Of a stretch of DNA of 64,000 nucleotides, positions 20,092 through 29,818 are shown one piece after another. Positions within the stretch are counted from its first letter, which is position 1. Each line of letters begins with the position of its first letter. The position numbers were made by a program, and so were the translations under genes. The notes under the pieces are model-generated. The model ran no database searches. It was not told where the DNA came from and saw only the letters and a list, made by a program, of their open reading frames with translations. The stretch comes from Enterobacter sp. Bisph1 (lineage in GTDB: Bacteria; Pseudomonadota; Gammaproteobacteria; Enterobacterales; Enterobacteriaceae), in NCBI RefSeq assembly GCF_000814905.1, contig NZ_JXAG01000050.1, forward strand, positions 124,001 to 188,000, in the 5' to 3' direction.

Positions 20092-20348
20092 GGAGAAAAT
20101 CGCAAATTTCTGCCGCAATACGCTCGATTGGGGAACTTTTACACAAGGTGCGGCAGTTTTGCGATGTAAGGCGAATAAATCTTAATCATTCATTTATTTA
20201 CCGCGCGTTTATCCTGCTTAATCCCCTTTGGGCATGCACATTTTTCACCTGTGTGGTGCCTAAAAAGGCGCTGGCAGCAAGGAAGTGGCTGGACGTGCAT
20301 CTTTTCAGCTGCAGGCGCAAGGGCAACGCTATTGCTGCACAAACAACA

Positions 20349-20366
20349 CGGGGCCACACGGCCCCG
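20349..20366 (-). terminator. Probable mdtK terminator
   Basis: CGGGGCC (20349-20355) pairs with GGCCCCG (20360-20366) around ACAC, 20 nt after the mdtK stop. The minus-strand downstream sequence GTGTTGTTTG is only moderately T-rich. Confidence 0.6.
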
Positions 20367-20385
20367 GTTGATATATTGCGCGTAC

Positions 20386-21759
20386 TTAGTGCGCGGCGCG
20401 TTGCAAAATGACCTCCGAGGGCTGGCGTTGCAGGAAACGCATCCGCAGCATCATCATTAACGCCGCCGAGGTCAGGCCAATAATAAAGCCCATCCAGAAA
20501 CCGGCCGGGCCCATTCTCTCGACGAGCAGATCCGTCAGCGCCAGCGTATAGCCCACCGGTAAACCCAGCACCCAATAGGCGATAAAGGTAATAAAGAAGA
20601 TCGAGCGTGTATCTTTATAGCCGCGCAGGATGCCGCTACCAATCACCTGAATTGAGTCGGAGATCTGGTAAATTGCCGCCAGCAGCATTAAGTGTGACGC
20701 CAGGGCCACGACCTGCGGATTGTCGTTGTAGAGCAGGGCGATTTTTTCACGCATCAGCACGGTAAAGATCGCCGTCATCGCCGCCATACAGACGCCGACA
20801 ATCAAGCCGGTATGCGCCGATGTTTTCGCCTCCAGCGTCGAGCCTTGCCCGAGGCGAAAGCCGACGCGAATGGTCACCGCTGCCGACAGCGACATCGGCA
20901 ATACAAACATCAACGAGCTGAAGTTAAGGGCAATCTGGTGACCCGCTACATCAACAATCCCCAGCGGCGAAACCAGCAGCGCCACCACGGCAAACAGCGT
21001 TACTTCAAAAAAGAGCGCCAGCGCAATCGGCAAACCGAGCTGCGTGAGGCGCTTTAGAACTTCGAAATCCGGTTTGGCAAACCGTTGCCGATCCTGGATA
21101 TCACGCATCGCATGGGCGCGTTTGACGTACAAACGCATACAGATAAACATTACCCAGTAGACGGATGCGGTGGCGATACCACAGCCGACGCCGCCCATTT
21201 CCGGCATGCCGAAATGGCCGTAGATAAAGATGTAGTTCACCGGGATATTCACCAGCAGGCCGACAAAGCCCATCATCATGCCCGGTACCGTGCGGGCGAC
21301 GCCTTCGCACTGGTTACGCATCACCTGGAAAAAGAGATAACCCGGCGCCCCCCACATTAGCGCCCGCAAAAAGCGCACGGCTTTATCCGCAAGTAACGGA
21401 TCGATATTATGCATGGCGTAAATAATGTGGCCGGCATTCCACAGCACAATCATTATCAGCACGGAGACGATCCCTGCCAGCCAGAAACCTTGTCCGACCT
21501 GGTGGGCGATACGTTCACGACGTCCGGAACCGTTTAGCTGGGCTATCACCGGCGTCATCGCCAGCAGCAGGCCGTGGCCAAATAGAATGGCGGGAAACCA
21601 GATGGAGGTCCCGATAGCCACCGCCGCCATATCCGTGGCGCTGTAGCCGCCTGCCATCACCGTATCGACGAAACCCATGGCGGTCTGTGCGACCTGCGCG
21701 AAAATAACCGGCACGGCGAGCGCCAGTAACTGACCCGCCTCTTTTATATACTTCTGCAC
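20386..21759 (-). CDS. mdtK: Multidrug efflux MATE transporter MdtK (NorM)
   Basis: MdtK is a 12-helix inner-membrane antiporter that expels cationic drugs, fluoroquinolones and some dipeptides using a cation gradient. The 457-residue product equals E. coli MdtK in length and starts [19 protein letters not shown]. Two homologous six-helix halves are visible, with family motifs such as [14 protein letters not shown] in helix 1. The start codon appears to be GTG (complement of cac at 21757-21759), as expected for this gene. It is divergent from ribE across a 310-nt gap. Confidence 0.96.
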   Translation of the reverse strand: MQKYIKEAGQLLALAVPVIFAQVAQTAMGFVDTVMAGGYSATDMAAVAIGTSIWFPAILFGHGLLLAMTPVIAQLNGSGRRERIAHQVGQGFWLAGIVSVLIMIVLWNAGHIIYAMHNIDPLLADKAVRFLRALMWGAPGYLFFQVMRNQCEGVARTVPGMMMGFVGLLVNIPVNYIFIYGHFGMPEMGGVGCGIATASVYWVMFICMRLYVKRAHAMRDIQDRQRFAKPDFEVLKRLTQLGLPIALALFFEVTLFAVVALLVSPLGIVDVAGHQIALNFSSLMFVLPMSLSAAVTIRVGFRLGQGSTLEAKTSAHTGLIVGVCMAAMTAIFTVLMREKIALLYNDNPQVVALASHLMLLAAIYQISDSIQVIGSGILRGYKDTRSIFFITFIAYWVLGLPVGYTLALTDLLVERMGPAGFWMGFIIGLTSAALMMMLRMRFLQRQPSEVILQRAAH

Positions 21760-22069
21760 GAAACACCTATAGCTTGTTGTTATAAGAATGAATGGAACGA
21801 CTAATTAGAAAGGCGTTTTTCCTTGCGCTTAAAGGATGCCGCACAGCGATGAGTGCGGCAGATGTACAAATATTACCTGCTATAATGCGTTTTTTCCACG
21901 TTAGCCCTGCAGCTTACTTATCATTAACTCTTCGGCGTTGCGCTGTATTTTTCGCAACAATGGCGGGAAAAGGGCGGCCGGGGCGCGAGAAACTGGCAAG
22001 CAAAAATTTCAGCTGTTATTGTGCGTAAAAAACACGGTAAGCCGAATAGATGGTAAAGGAGTGGTAAGT
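21760..22069. promoter_or_regulatory. mdtK/ribE divergent control region
   Basis: An extended -10 element TGCTATAAT (21878-21886) faces ribE and would start transcription near 21893. That leaves a leader of about 175 nt before the ribE ATG. A short hairpin GCCGCAC/GTGCGGC lies at 21838-21859, between this promoter and mdtK. I found none of the conserved blocks of an FMN riboswitch, so the long leader is unexplained. Confidence 0.6.
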
Positions 22070-22708
22070 ATGTTTACGGGTATTGTACAGGGGACAGCCA
22101 AACTGGTGTCGATTGATGATAAACCAAATTTCCGCACCCAGGTTATTGAGCTGCCCGAGACGATGCTGGAAGGAATTGAGACCGGCGCGTCCATCGCTAA
22201 CAATGGTTGCTGCCTGACGGTAACGGCAATTAACGGTAACCACATCTCCTTTGATTTGATGAAAGAGACGCTGCGCATCACCAATCTCGGCGACCTGCAG
22301 GTGGGCGATACGGTTAACGTTGAGCGTGCCGCGAAATTCAGTGACGAAATTGGCGGTCATCTAATGTCCGGTCATATTATGAGCACCGCGGAAATCGTCA
22401 AAATCCTGACTTCGGAAAATAACCGTCAGATCTGGTTCAAAGTGCAGGATCCGACGCTGATGAAGTACATCCTTTATAAAGGCTTTATCGGCATTGACGG
22501 CATCAGCCTGACGGTGGGCGAAGTGACCAGCAGCCGCTTCTGCGTGCATCTCATCCCGGAAACCCTGCAGCGCACTACCCTTGGGGCGAAAAAGCTGGGC
22601 CATCGGGTAAATATCGAAATTGACCCGCAAACCCAGGCGGTTGTCGATACGGTGGAGCGCGTGCTGGCGGCGAAAGAAGCGGCGATAGTGGCGACCAGCG
22701 AAGAGTAA
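22070..22708 (+). CDS. ribE: Riboflavin synthase alpha subunit
   Basis: RibE (RibC in older E. coli usage) dismutates two 6,7-dimethyl-8-ribityllumazine molecules to riboflavin. The start [12 protein letters not shown] is the invariant N-terminus of the enzyme and gives 212 residues; an upstream in-frame ATG at 21938 is not used. The two homologous lumazine-binding barrels are visible, with NNGCCLTVT and [12 protein letters not shown] as equivalent motifs. AAGGA lies upstream of the ATG at a rather long spacing of about 9 nt. Confidence 0.96.
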   Translation: MFTGIVQGTAKLVSIDDKPNFRTQVIELPETMLEGIETGASIANNGCCLTVTAINGNHISFDLMKETLRITNLGDLQVGDTVNVERAAKFSDEIGGHLMSGHIMSTAEIVKILTSENNRQIWFKVQDPTLMKYILYKGFIGIDGISLTVGEVTSSRFCVHLIPETLQRTTLGAKKLGHRVNIEIDPQTQAVVDTVERVLAAKEAAIVATSEE

Positions 22709-22710
22709 AA

Positions 22711-22736
22711 AGAAACCCCGGCGAGCCGGGGTTTCT
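22711..22736. terminator. Bidirectional terminator between ribE and cfa
   Basis: AGAAACCCCGGC and GCCGGGGTTTCT form a near-perfect 12-bp stem between the two convergent stop codons. AT pairs flank the GC core, so it can act on both strands. Confidence 0.85.
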
Positions 22737-22741
22737 GCTGT

Positions 22742-23890
22742 TTAACGCGCGACGCGTAAGCCGTGTTCAACGCCCCGGCTGAAAACGACCTGCCACAGCT
22801 GAATATCCCGTGCGCGAAACGCGCCCGCACAGGCGTTGAGGTAATAGCTGAACATCCGTTTAAACCGTTCTGAGTAGTTATCAGCAATTTCGGGCCAGGC
22901 GTTGAGAAAACGCCCGTACCACGCCATTAACGTGCGGTCATAGTCGGCACCAAAGTTATGCCAGTCTTCCATCACAAAGTGCGATTCGCTGGCATCCGCA
23001 ATCTGGCGCACGGAAGGCAGACAGCCGTTGGGGAAGATGTAGCGGTTAATCCACGGGTCGACATTGTTATCAGTGCGTCTGGAGCCGATGGTATGCAGTA
23101 AAAAAAGGCCATCGGGTTTCAGGTTATGATCGACGACGCGGAAATAGGTGGCGTAGTTTTTCGGCCCGACATGCTCAAACATGCCGACGGAAACAATACG
23201 GTCAAACTGATCGTTCAGATCGCGATAATCCTGCAGCAGAATATCGACATCAAGGCCTTCACAGCGCTGCTGCGCCATTTTCTGTTGCTCAGCCGAGATA
23301 GTCACGCCGGTAACGCTCACGCCATAATGCTGCGCCATAAACTGCGCCAGTCCGCCCCATCCGCAGCCAATATCCAGCACGCGCATTCCGGGTTTCAACT
23401 GCAGCTTTTCACAAATAAGCCGTAGTTTCGCCCGTTGCGCATCGTCCAGCGTTTCGGCGTCTTTCCAGTAGGCGCAAGAGTATTGCATCTGCGGGTCCAG
23501 CATGCGGCTAAACAGATCGTTACCGAGATCGTAATGCTCTTTGCCGACAATCCATGCCCGTTTTTTACTTTGCAGATTAAATAATCTTGCCCCGGCAATG
23601 CGGAGTGTATCTTTGAGATGGTGAGGAAGCTGATTTTCCAGGCCGGCGCGCAGAACCTTAGTAAAGAATATGTCCAGGCGGTCGCACTCCCACCAGCCGT
23701 CCATATAACTTTCGCCGAGTCCGAGCGATCCTTCCTGTAAAACACGTTTAAAAAAATTAGGATTTTTCACCTGGATATCTGACGCAGCGGAACCGTTAAC
23801 ACGGACACCTGCGCGACTTAGCAGCTCGTTTGCTATACGGAACCAATTATCATCCCGTACGCTAACTTCTTCTATACACGATGAACTCAT
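22742..23890 (-). CDS. cfa: Cyclopropane-fatty-acyl-phospholipid synthase
   Basis: Cfa methylenates unsaturated acyl chains of membrane phospholipids with S-adenosylmethionine, increasing acid and stress resistance. The 382 residues equal E. coli Cfa. An N-terminal lipid-interaction domain is followed by a methyltransferase domain with the SAM motif VLDIGCGWGG (about residue 170) and the GMFEHVG and NACAGAFR segments of the active site. It is preceded by a leader of about 210 nt with the promoter at 24107-24135. Confidence 0.97.
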   Translation of the reverse strand: MSSSCIEEVSVRDDNWFRIANELLSRAGVRVNGSAASDIQVKNPNFFKRVLQEGSLGLGESYMDGWWECDRLDIFFTKVLRAGLENQLPHHLKDTLRIAGARLFNLQSKKRAWIVGKEHYDLGNDLFSRMLDPQMQYSCAYWKDAETLDDAQRAKLRLICEKLQLKPGMRVLDIGCGWGGLAQFMAQHYGVSVTGVTISAEQQKMAQQRCEGLDVDILLQDYRDLNDQFDRIVSVGMFEHVGPKNYATYFRVVDHNLKPDGLFLLHTIGSRRTDNNVDPWINRYIFPNGCLPSVRQIADASESHFVMEDWHNFGADYDRTLMAWYGRFLNAWPEIADNYSERFKRMFSYYLNACAGAFRARDIQLWQVVFSRGVEHGLRVAR

Positions 23891-24106
23891 AACTTCTCCA
23901 TCACAGACAGTGATCAGAACCTTTCATCAGCGTAGCCGCTTATGAAGGTTTGTGAGAAAACTCACGGTTTTCGCCGTGAGGCTGATATCCGACGTAGAAC
24001 AGAGGAAGGGAGAGGTCCCTTGCCGAAAGGCCATCCCTGGTAAAACGGGCGCGATCCGGCACCCGTTAATGCATAATATTTATCGTATTTATCGACAGCC
24101 GAAATG

Positions 24107-24135
24107 AGTATAGGCTTCAAAATCGGCTGATTCAA
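24107..24135 (-). promoter_or_regulatory. Distal cfa promoter
   Basis: On the minus strand TTGAAT (complement 24130-24135) and TATACT (complement 24107-24112) are separated by 17 nt. Transcription would start near 24100 and give a leader of about 210 nt. This agrees with the distal sigma-70 promoter of E. coli cfa, whose long leader is a target of small RNAs such as RydC. Confidence 0.75.
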
Positions 24136-24145
24136 TAAAAAATAC

Positions 24146-24157
24146 TTAGCAAGCTAA
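24146..24157. promoter_or_regulatory. SlyA-type operator upstream of cfa
   Basis: TTAGCAAGCTAA, the published SlyA consensus, ends 11 nt before the -35 element of the distal cfa promoter. The same 12-mer occurs in the slyA promoter at 39659-39670. Binding is inferred from the sequence match only. Confidence 0.5.
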
Positions 24158-24186
24158 CTTTTTATGCTTGCGCGTTATTTGCGCAA

Positions 24187-25386
24187 TTAGCCCTGTACAG
24201 AAGACGCGGGAGCCTCTTTCGCTGACGGTTGTGCGTCAGCATGACGTTGCAGACGATAGCCCACTGCCGCCAGCAGCGCCATCGACACCATAACGCTGGT
24301 CGTGGTCAGCAGCGGGGTGGCAATTAGCCATGACACCACCAGGCTTGCGAGGAAACATAATCCCAGCTGCAGCGTGTTTTGCAGCGCCGCCGCGCGGCCG
24401 GTCGCCTGCGGGAAAGGACGCAGCGCCTGAGCGACCACGATAGGGTAAATCGCGCCGTTGGCCATCGCCATAAAGCAGAAAGGGATCAGCAGCGCGGTTA
24501 GCGAGACCTGCGGCATAAAACCGACCGCCCAGGTAGCGATAACACTTAACGCAAACGCGCCAAGCAGCAACGGCAGCAGGCGAGCGCCTTGATACTTCTG
24601 CAACGCGGCGCGGCAGCCATAGCCGCCCACCAGGAAAGCGATCGTCTGCGGCACGTAACTAAGGCCAATCACTGACGGGCCATAGCCCATTTCGTGCAGA
24701 ATAAACGGCGAGCCGGTCAGCCAGGCGAAAAAGCTGGCGGAGCAGGCAGCATAAATAATCACGTTGCCGCGATAGGCAGGCACGCGAAGCAAATCCATAA
24801 AGGTCAGCGGCTGTTCATGGGCCGCGTTTTTCGCTACCGGCGCTTTAAGCCTGAAGGCCGGGATCATCAACAGCAGCGTAATGGCCAGCAGGGTAGCGAA
24901 AATCGCCTGCCAGCTGAAATGGGCAAGGATCCACGCCCCCAGTAACGGTGCCAGCGCGGGCGTTAAGCCAACCAGCGGCATAATAGTGGCGAAAATGCGG
25001 TTCACGCGATGAGCAGGGTAATTGTCGGTGACCAGCGCTTGCCAGCTTACCGTGGCGGCGCAGACGCCAACCGCCTGGACAAAACGCAGCACCAGCAGCC
25101 ATGTCGCATCCCGGACCCATAATGTGCCGATACAGCCCAGCGCGAATATTGCCAGCCCGCTTAGCAGAATCGGCTTACGACCGTAGCGATCCGATAACGG
25201 GCCCCACACCAACTGGGCGATGGCAAAGCCCGCCAGAAACAGGCTCAGTGTGGCGCTAACCACCGCAGAGGAAGTCCCTAAATCTTGCTGGATGGCGCTG
25301 AAGGCGGGGAGGTACATATCGGTGGCTAAAAAGCCCAGCACGCTTAATCCCGCGAGCCAGACTAAAAATCCGTTGCCAGGTTGCAT
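24187..25386 (-). CDS. punC: Purine nucleoside MFS transporter PunC (YdhC)
   Basis: The 399-residue product is a 12-helix major facilitator of the Bcr/CflA drug-resistance subfamily. The motif [19 protein letters not shown] lies between helices 2 and 3. E. coli YdhC (403 residues) was renamed PunC after work linking it to purine and purine nucleoside transport under control of YdhB/PunR. It is transcribed divergently from punR across a 111-nt gap, the usual arrangement for a LysR regulator and its target. Confidence 0.88.
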   Translation of the reverse strand: MQPGNGFLVWLAGLSVLGFLATDMYLPAFSAIQQDLGTSSAVVSATLSLFLAGFAIAQLVWGPLSDRYGRKPILLSGLAIFALGCIGTLWVRDATWLLVLRFVQAVGVCAATVSWQALVTDNYPAHRVNRIFATIMPLVGLTPALAPLLGAWILAHFSWQAIFATLLAITLLLMIPAFRLKAPVAKNAAHEQPLTFMDLLRVPAYRGNVIIYAACSASFFAWLTGSPFILHEMGYGPSVIGLSYVPQTIAFLVGGYGCRAALQKYQGARLLPLLLGAFALSVIATWAVGFMPQVSLTALLIPFCFMAMANGAIYPIVVAQALRPFPQATGRAAALQNTLQLGLCFLASLVVSWLIATPLLTTTSVMVSMALLAAVGYRLQRHADAQPSAKEAPASSVQG

Positions 25387-25497
25387 TATGGTTTCTCTTT
25401 ATTGCAGGTGATCAGGGCTGTCGAGTGTAAGGAGTGCATTTAAGGTTGTGAAACGCTAATATTTGCGCAGTGGTTTCAAAATTTTTGCAGGCAGATT

Positions 25498-26409
25498 ATG
25501 TGGTCAGAATATTCGCTGGAAGTGGTTGATGCTGTCGCGCGCAACGGCAGTTTTAGCGGTGCCGCGCAGGAGCTCCATCGTGTACCTTCTGCGGTGAGCT
25601 ATACCGTGCGACAGCTGGAAGAGTGGCTGGCGGTGCCGTTGTTTGAGCGTCGCCATCGCGATGTCGAATTGACGCCCGCCGGGGTCTGGTTTTTGAAAGA
25701 GGGGCGATCTGTTATCAAAAAAATGCAGGTCACCCGTCAGCAGTGCCAGCAGATAGCCAACGGCTGGCGCGGCCAGCTGGCGATTGCCGTCGATAATATC
25801 GTAAAACCTGAACGCACCCGGCAACTGATCGTCGATTTCTATCGCCACTTCAGCGATGTCGAACTGCAGGTATACCAGGAAGTGTTTAATGGCGTCTGGG
25901 ATGCGCTTTCCGACGGGCGCGTTGAGCTGGCGATTGGCGCGACGCAGGCTATTCCGGTCGGTGGTCGCTACGCCTTTCGTGACATGGGTATGCTGAGCTG
26001 GAAATGTGTGGTTTCCAGTCGCCATCCGCTGGCGTCACTCCCCGGGCCGCTAAGCGATGAGACGTTGCGCAACTGGCCTTCGCTGGTGCAAGAAGATACG
26101 TCGCGCTCATTGCCAAAACGCATCACCTGGCTGCTGGATAACCAAAAACGGGTAGTGGTGCCGGACTGGGCTTCTTCGGAGGCGTGTTTATCCGCAGGGT
26201 TGTGCGTCGGTATGGTTCCGGCCCATTTCGCCCGTCCGCGTCTGGACAGTGGTGACTGGGTTGCGCTGACGCTGGAAAATCCATTCCCCGATGCCGCCTG
26301 TTGCCTGACCTGGCAACAAAATGACGCCTCGCCGGCGATAAACTGGCTGCTGGAATATCTGGGGGATAGCGAAACGCTGAATGACGAATGGTTGCGGGAG
26401 CCGAATTAA
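25498..26409 (+). CDS. punR: LysR-type regulator PunR (YdhB)
   Basis: The 303-residue protein has an N-terminal winged helix-turn-helix (SGAAQELHRVPSAVSYTVRQLEEWL) and a C-terminal LysR effector-binding domain of two alpha/beta lobes. In E. coli YdhB (PunR) activates the neighbouring transporter gene. The divergent position here supports the same role. A hairpin CGGGAGCC/GGCTCCCG (26395-26418) brackets the stop codon but has no T run. Confidence 0.88.
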   Translation: MWSEYSLEVVDAVARNGSFSGAAQELHRVPSAVSYTVRQLEEWLAVPLFERRHRDVELTPAGVWFLKEGRSVIKKMQVTRQQCQQIANGWRGQLAIAVDNIVKPERTRQLIVDFYRHFSDVELQVYQEVFNGVWDALSDGRVELAIGATQAIPVGGRYAFRDMGMLSWKCVVSSRHPLASLPGPLSDETLRNWPSLVQEDTSRSLPKRITWLLDNQKRVVVPDWASSEACLSAGLCVGMVPAHFARPRLDSGDWVALTLENPFPDAACCLTWQQNDASPAINWLLEYLGDSETLNDEWLREPN

Positions 26410-26427
26410 GGGCTCCCGCCGGCACGG

Positions 26428-27453
26428 TTAGCGGCGATAATCGCGGAACGGGCCATCGGCCACGGAGCGGCGCTCAACGAGTCGCGGATGGACTTCAATG
26501 GACTGCGACTGTTCGCGTTTATTCACAATGCGATCCAGCAGCATCGTAAACGCGGTTTCGCCCAGCGAATCTTTCGGCTGGTGAATAGTGGTTAGCGCCG
26601 GGGTAAAGAAGCGGGCGTTGCGCACGTTGTCATAGCCAATCAGTGAGATATCCTGTGGCACGCGCAAGCCCATTTCGTCGGCGGCGCACAATGCGCCCAT
26701 CGCCATAATGTCACCTCCGCAAAAGACCGCCGTTGGGCGATGGCTTTGGCCGAGGATCTGCTGCATGGCGCGATAGCCAGATTCTGGCTCGAAGTCGCCC
26801 TGCACAATCCAGTTTTCCGGTACCGTGATCAGCGCTTCTTCCATCGCTTTCATAAAACCTGCCAGACGACCCGCGCCGGTGTTGCGCTCGAGGGCGCCGG
26901 GGATAACGCCAATATCGCGATGCCCGCGCTCAATCAGATAGCGCCCGGCCATATAGCCGCCTTCGAAGGCGTTATCAATCACTGAATCGGTAAAATCGGC
27001 TTTCGCCTCGCCCCAGTCCATCACCACCATCGGAATATGGCGATACTCTTCCAGCATGTTCAGCAGGGATGCAGGGTACTCGGAGCACATCACTAACAGA
27101 CCATCGACGCGCTTTTGCGCCATCATCGACAAATAGGCACCCTGTTTTTCCAGGTCATTCCAGGCATTACCGAGGATCAGGGTGTAGCCCTTCTGGAAAC
27201 ACTTTTTCTCCACGGCTTCGATGATTTCCGCAAAGTAGGCCGCTTCGCTACTGGTAGCCAGCAGGCCAATGGATTTGGTGTGATTAACCTTCAGGCTGCG
27301 GGCGACGGCGCTTGGTGAATAGTGCAACTCTTTAATTGCCGCCCACACCGCATTACGCGTCTCTTCGGCGACGAAACGGGTTTTGTTAATTACATGTGAT
27401 ACGGTTGTAGTGGAAACGTTTGCTCGTTTCGCTACGTCTTTAATGGTTGCCAT
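26428..27453 (-). CDS. purR: Purine repressor PurR
   Basis: PurR represses purine and related biosynthetic genes when bound to hypoxanthine or guanine. The 341 residues match E. coli PurR. The N-terminal LacI-type helix-turn-helix ([21 protein letters not shown]) and hinge helix ([12 protein letters not shown]) are followed by a periplasmic-binding-protein-like core. Two PurR boxes, one in the promoter and one inside the coding start, indicate autoregulation as in E. coli. Confidence 0.97.
   Translation of the reverse strand: MATIKDVAKRANVSTTTVSHVINKTRFVAEETRNAVWAAIKELHYSPSAVARSLKVNHTKSIGLLATSSEAAYFAEIIEAVEKKCFQKGYTLILGNAWNDLEKQGAYLSMMAQKRVDGLLVMCSEYPASLLNMLEEYRHIPMVVMDWGEAKADFTDSVIDNAFEGGYMAGRYLIERGHRDIGVIPGALERNTGAGRLAGFMKAMEEALITVPENWIVQGDFEPESGYRAMQQILGQSHRPTAVFCGGDIMAMGALCAADEMGLRVPQDISLIGYDNVRNARFFTPALTTIHQPKDSLGETAFTMLLDRIVNKREQSQSIEVHPRLVERRSVADGPFRDYRR
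27410..27425. promoter_or_regulatory. PurR operator inside purR (O2-like)
   Basis: GTGGAAACGTTTGCTC matches the PurR box core AAACGTTTGC. It lies within the first codons of purR, where E. coli purR has its second operator O2. Confidence 0.65.
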
Positions 27454-27497
27454 CAGATAACACTCCAGACCATATCTTAAGCTCCTGATAAAACTAT

Positions 27498-27513
27498 AGG
27501 TAAACGTTTGCCT
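27498..27513. promoter_or_regulatory. PurR operator in the purR promoter (O1-like)
   Basis: AGGTAAACGTTTGCCT is a near-symmetric match to the PurR consensus ACGCAAACGTTTGCGT. It is centred about 52 nt upstream of the purR start, so PurR can repress its own gene here. Confidence 0.75.
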
Positions 27514-27751
27514 TTAATCACCCTTGGCCCGATAAATGGGATGCGGTACGCCGGGAAAACGACACGGGACGTCAGGAGGGGAGACAATGGCCGGTACGCT
27601 AATAAATTTAGCGTCGAATTTTGTCTGATCTTGAGCAAAAGGGGAAGTAATAAAACGATTCTCTGGCTAATTCCTGCAAGATTTTTAGGATTATTTATGC
27701 AAAAATGCGTTAGCTCACTTTTTGTGGGGAAATCAAAAAAGGGGAAAATTG

Positions 27752-27841
27752 ATGAATACCGATTTGAAATATTCGTTGTACACCACCGTCATCGTTCTGA
27801 GCCTGATCGTTTTTGGCGGGCTGACTGCCGCACTGCATTGA
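27752..27841 (+). CDS. ynhF: Small inner-membrane protein YnhF
   Basis: A 29-residue ORF begins MNTDLKYSLYTTVIVLSLIV and ends TAALH. It is clearly the homologue of E. coli YnhF, a 29-residue stress-related membrane protein in the same place between purR and ydhP. It is one transmembrane helix with a short N-terminal polar part. GGGGA lies about 6 nt before the ATG. A hairpin CGAGGGAGA/TCTCCCTCG (27849-27870) follows. Confidence 0.9.
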   Translation: MNTDLKYSLYTTVIVLSLIVFGGLTAALH

Positions 27842-27848
27842 TTTATCG

Positions 27849-27870
27849 CGAGGGAGAGCCTTCTCCCTCG
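27849..27870 (+). terminator. Hairpin after ynhF
   Basis: CGAGGGAGA and TCTCCCTCG pair over 9 bp around GCCT, 7 nt after the ynhF stop. The following GTTTACTCCC is only weakly T-rich, so termination may be partial. Confidence 0.5.
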
Positions 27871-28009
27871 GTTTACTCCCTCCCGCCATTGTTATCACTT
27901 ACGCAATACTCTTTTGTCATTCTGCTAACTTCTGTTTTTTGTGATTGCTGTCATACTTTTGCCTTCTGCGACATCGCCGCGTTTCGGCATGTCTTTCTGG
28001 AGTCATGAG

Positions 28010-29179
28010 ATGAAGATAAATTTTCCTTTGCTTGCCCTGGCGATTGGCGCTTTCGGCATTGGTACCACAGAGTTTTCCCCAATGGGGTTATTGCCGGTTA
28101 TTGCCCATGGCGTAAATGTCTCTATCCCGGCGGCGGGAATGCTGATTAGCGCTTACGCTATCGGCGTAATGGTCGGCGCGCCATTAATGACGCTGCTGTT
28201 GTCGCACCGTGGCAGACGCAATGCGCTGATCTTTTTAATGGCTATCTTTACCCTCGGCAATGTTCTCTCAGCGATTGCGCCGGATTACACCACTTTGCTG
28301 CTGGCACGCATTGTCACCAGCCTGAATCATGGCGCGTTCTTTGGCCTCGGTTCGGTGGTAGCGGCAAGCGTTGTCGCCAAAGAGAAACAGGCCAGCGCAG
28401 TGGCAACTATGTTTATGGGGCTGACAATTGCCAATATCGGCGGCGTGCCGGCTGCAACCTGGCTTGGCGAAACCATTGGCTGGCGCATGTCATTTATGGC
28501 GACCGCCGGTCTGGGGGTAATTGCGATGGCAAGCCTGTTCTTCTCCTTACCGAAAGGCGGCGCGGGTGAGCGCCCTGACGTGCGCAAAGAGTTGTCGGTG
28601 CTGGTGCGTCCGCAGGTCCTGTCGGCGCTACTGACGACCGTACTCGGCGCAGGGGCGATGTTTACCCTCTATACCTATATCTCGCCGGTACTGCGCACCA
28701 TTACAGCCGCCACGCCGGGCTTTGTCACCGCGATGCTGGTGTTGATCGGCGTTGGTTTCTCGCTGGGCAACTATCTTGGTGGCAAGCTGGCGGATCGTTC
28801 TGTTACCGGCACCCTGAAAGGCTTTTTGCTGTTACTGATTGCCATTATGCTGGCGATCCCTTTCCTCGCACGCAGCGAAGTTGGCGCAGCTATCAGTATG
28901 GTGGTATGGGGCGCGGCGACCTTCGCCGTTGTGCCTCCGCTGCAAATGCGGGTAATGCGCGTTGCCCATGAAGCGCCGGGGCTCTCTTCTTCCGTTAATA
29001 TCGGGGCCTTTAACCTTGGTAACGCGCTGGGCGCGGCAGCCGGTGGGGCGGTCATCTCTGGCGGCTTAGGCTATGGGTTTGTGCCGGTGATGGGGGCGAT
29101 TATCGCCGCGGCAGGTTTGCTGGTGGTGTTCTGGTCAGGGCGCTCACAGCCGCAGCGGGTCTGTGCGGCGGTGGAATAA
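28010..29179 (+). CDS. ydhP: MFS transporter YdhP
   Basis: This 389-residue 12-helix major facilitator belongs to the DHA1 arabinose-efflux-like subfamily and equals E. coli YdhP in length. The start MKINFPLLALAIGAFGIGTTEF is chosen because TGGAG lies upstream and the family begins there; the ORF extends further upstream to 27941. The substrate is not established. A strong bidirectional terminator separates it from sodB. Confidence 0.9.
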   Translation: MKINFPLLALAIGAFGIGTTEFSPMGLLPVIAHGVNVSIPAAGMLISAYAIGVMVGAPLMTLLLSHRGRRNALIFLMAIFTLGNVLSAIAPDYTTLLLARIVTSLNHGAFFGLGSVVAASVVAKEKQASAVATMFMGLTIANIGGVPAATWLGETIGWRMSFMATAGLGVIAMASLFFSLPKGGAGERPDVRKELSVLVRPQVLSALLTTVLGAGAMFTLYTYISPVLRTITAATPGFVTAMLVLIGVGFSLGNYLGGKLADRSVTGTLKGFLLLLIAIMLAIPFLARSEVGAAISMVVWGAATFAVVPPLQMRVMRVAHEAPGLSSSVNIGAFNLGNALGAAAGGAVISGGLGYGFVPVMGAIIAAAGLLVVFWSGRSQPQRVCAAVE

Positions 29180-29200
29180 TAAGATTCGGCATAAATAGAT

Positions 29201-29222
29201 AAGGAGGGGCTTGCCCCTCCTT
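29201..29222. terminator. Bidirectional terminator between ydhP and sodB
   Basis: AAGGAGGGGC (29201-29210) and GCCCCTCCTT (29213-29222) form a 10-bp stem between convergent genes. On the plus strand TTTATTTTAT follows. Confidence 0.85.
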
Positions 29223-29236
29223 TATTTTATCCTGCG

Positions 29237-29818
29237 TTAAACCGCCAGGTTGTTGCTCACAAACGACCAGTTCACCAGCGCCCAGAAGTGATCCAGGTAG
29301 TTCGCACGGGCGTTGCGGTAGTCGATATAGTAGGCATGTTCCCACACATCAACGGTCAATAGCGGTGTTGCATCGCTGGTCAACGGTGTACCTGCGTTGG
29401 AGGTAGAAACAATCGCCAGCGTGCCATCGGTTTTTTTCACCAGCCATGTCCAACCCGCGCCGAAGTTTTTAACAGCGGCGTCGGTGAACTGTGCTTTGAA
29501 TTCGGCAAAGCTGCCAAACGATTTAGCGATCGCCGCCGCCAGTTCGCCGGTCGGTTCACCGCCGGCATTCGGTGCCAGGCAGTTCCAGTAAAAAGTATGA
29601 TTCCACACCTGCGCAGCATTATTAAAGATGCCGCCTTCGCTGGTTTTAACAATCTCTTCCAGCGTTTTCCCTTCAAAGGCGCTGCCTTTGATCAGGTTAT
29701 TCAGGTTAGTGACATAGGTTTGGTGGTGCTTGCCATAATGGTATTCCAGCGTTTCAACTGAGATATGCGGTGCCAGGGCGTCTAACGCATACGGTAATGC
29801 AGGTAGTTCGAACGACAT
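29237..29818 (-). CDS. sodB: Iron superoxide dismutase
   Basis: SodB converts superoxide to oxygen and peroxide in the cytoplasm. The 193-residue protein has all four metal ligands of the Fe/Mn family: His27 (YHYGKHH), His74 (VWNHTFYW), Asp157 and His161 (DVWEHAYY). The adjacent [13 protein letters not shown] and the length point to the iron enzyme. The leader keeps the hairpin that RyhB small RNA and Hfq bind in E. coli, so iron-dependent post-transcriptional control is likely. Confidence 0.98.
   Translation of the reverse strand: MSFELPALPYALDALAPHISVETLEYHYGKHHQTYVTNLNNLIKGSAFEGKTLEEIVKTSEGGIFNNAAQVWNHTFYWNCLAPNAGGEPTGELAAAIAKSFGSFAEFKAQFTDAAVKNFGAGWTWLVKKTDGTLAIVSTSNAGTPLTSDATPLLTVDVWEHAYYIDYRNARANYLDHFWALVNWSFVSNNLAV

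Larger units (their letters stand above)
20041..20385. other. tRNA-Val to mdtK intergenic region
   Basis: The part near the tRNAs holds their promoter. The part near mdtK holds a GC-rich hairpin. Small ORFs in between overlap these signals and lack ribosome sites. I see no gene. Confidence 0.6.

Noticed and set aside
21893..22069. FMN riboswitch before ribE
   Set aside because: The conserved blocks of the RFN element were not found. In E. coli that switch sits at ribB.
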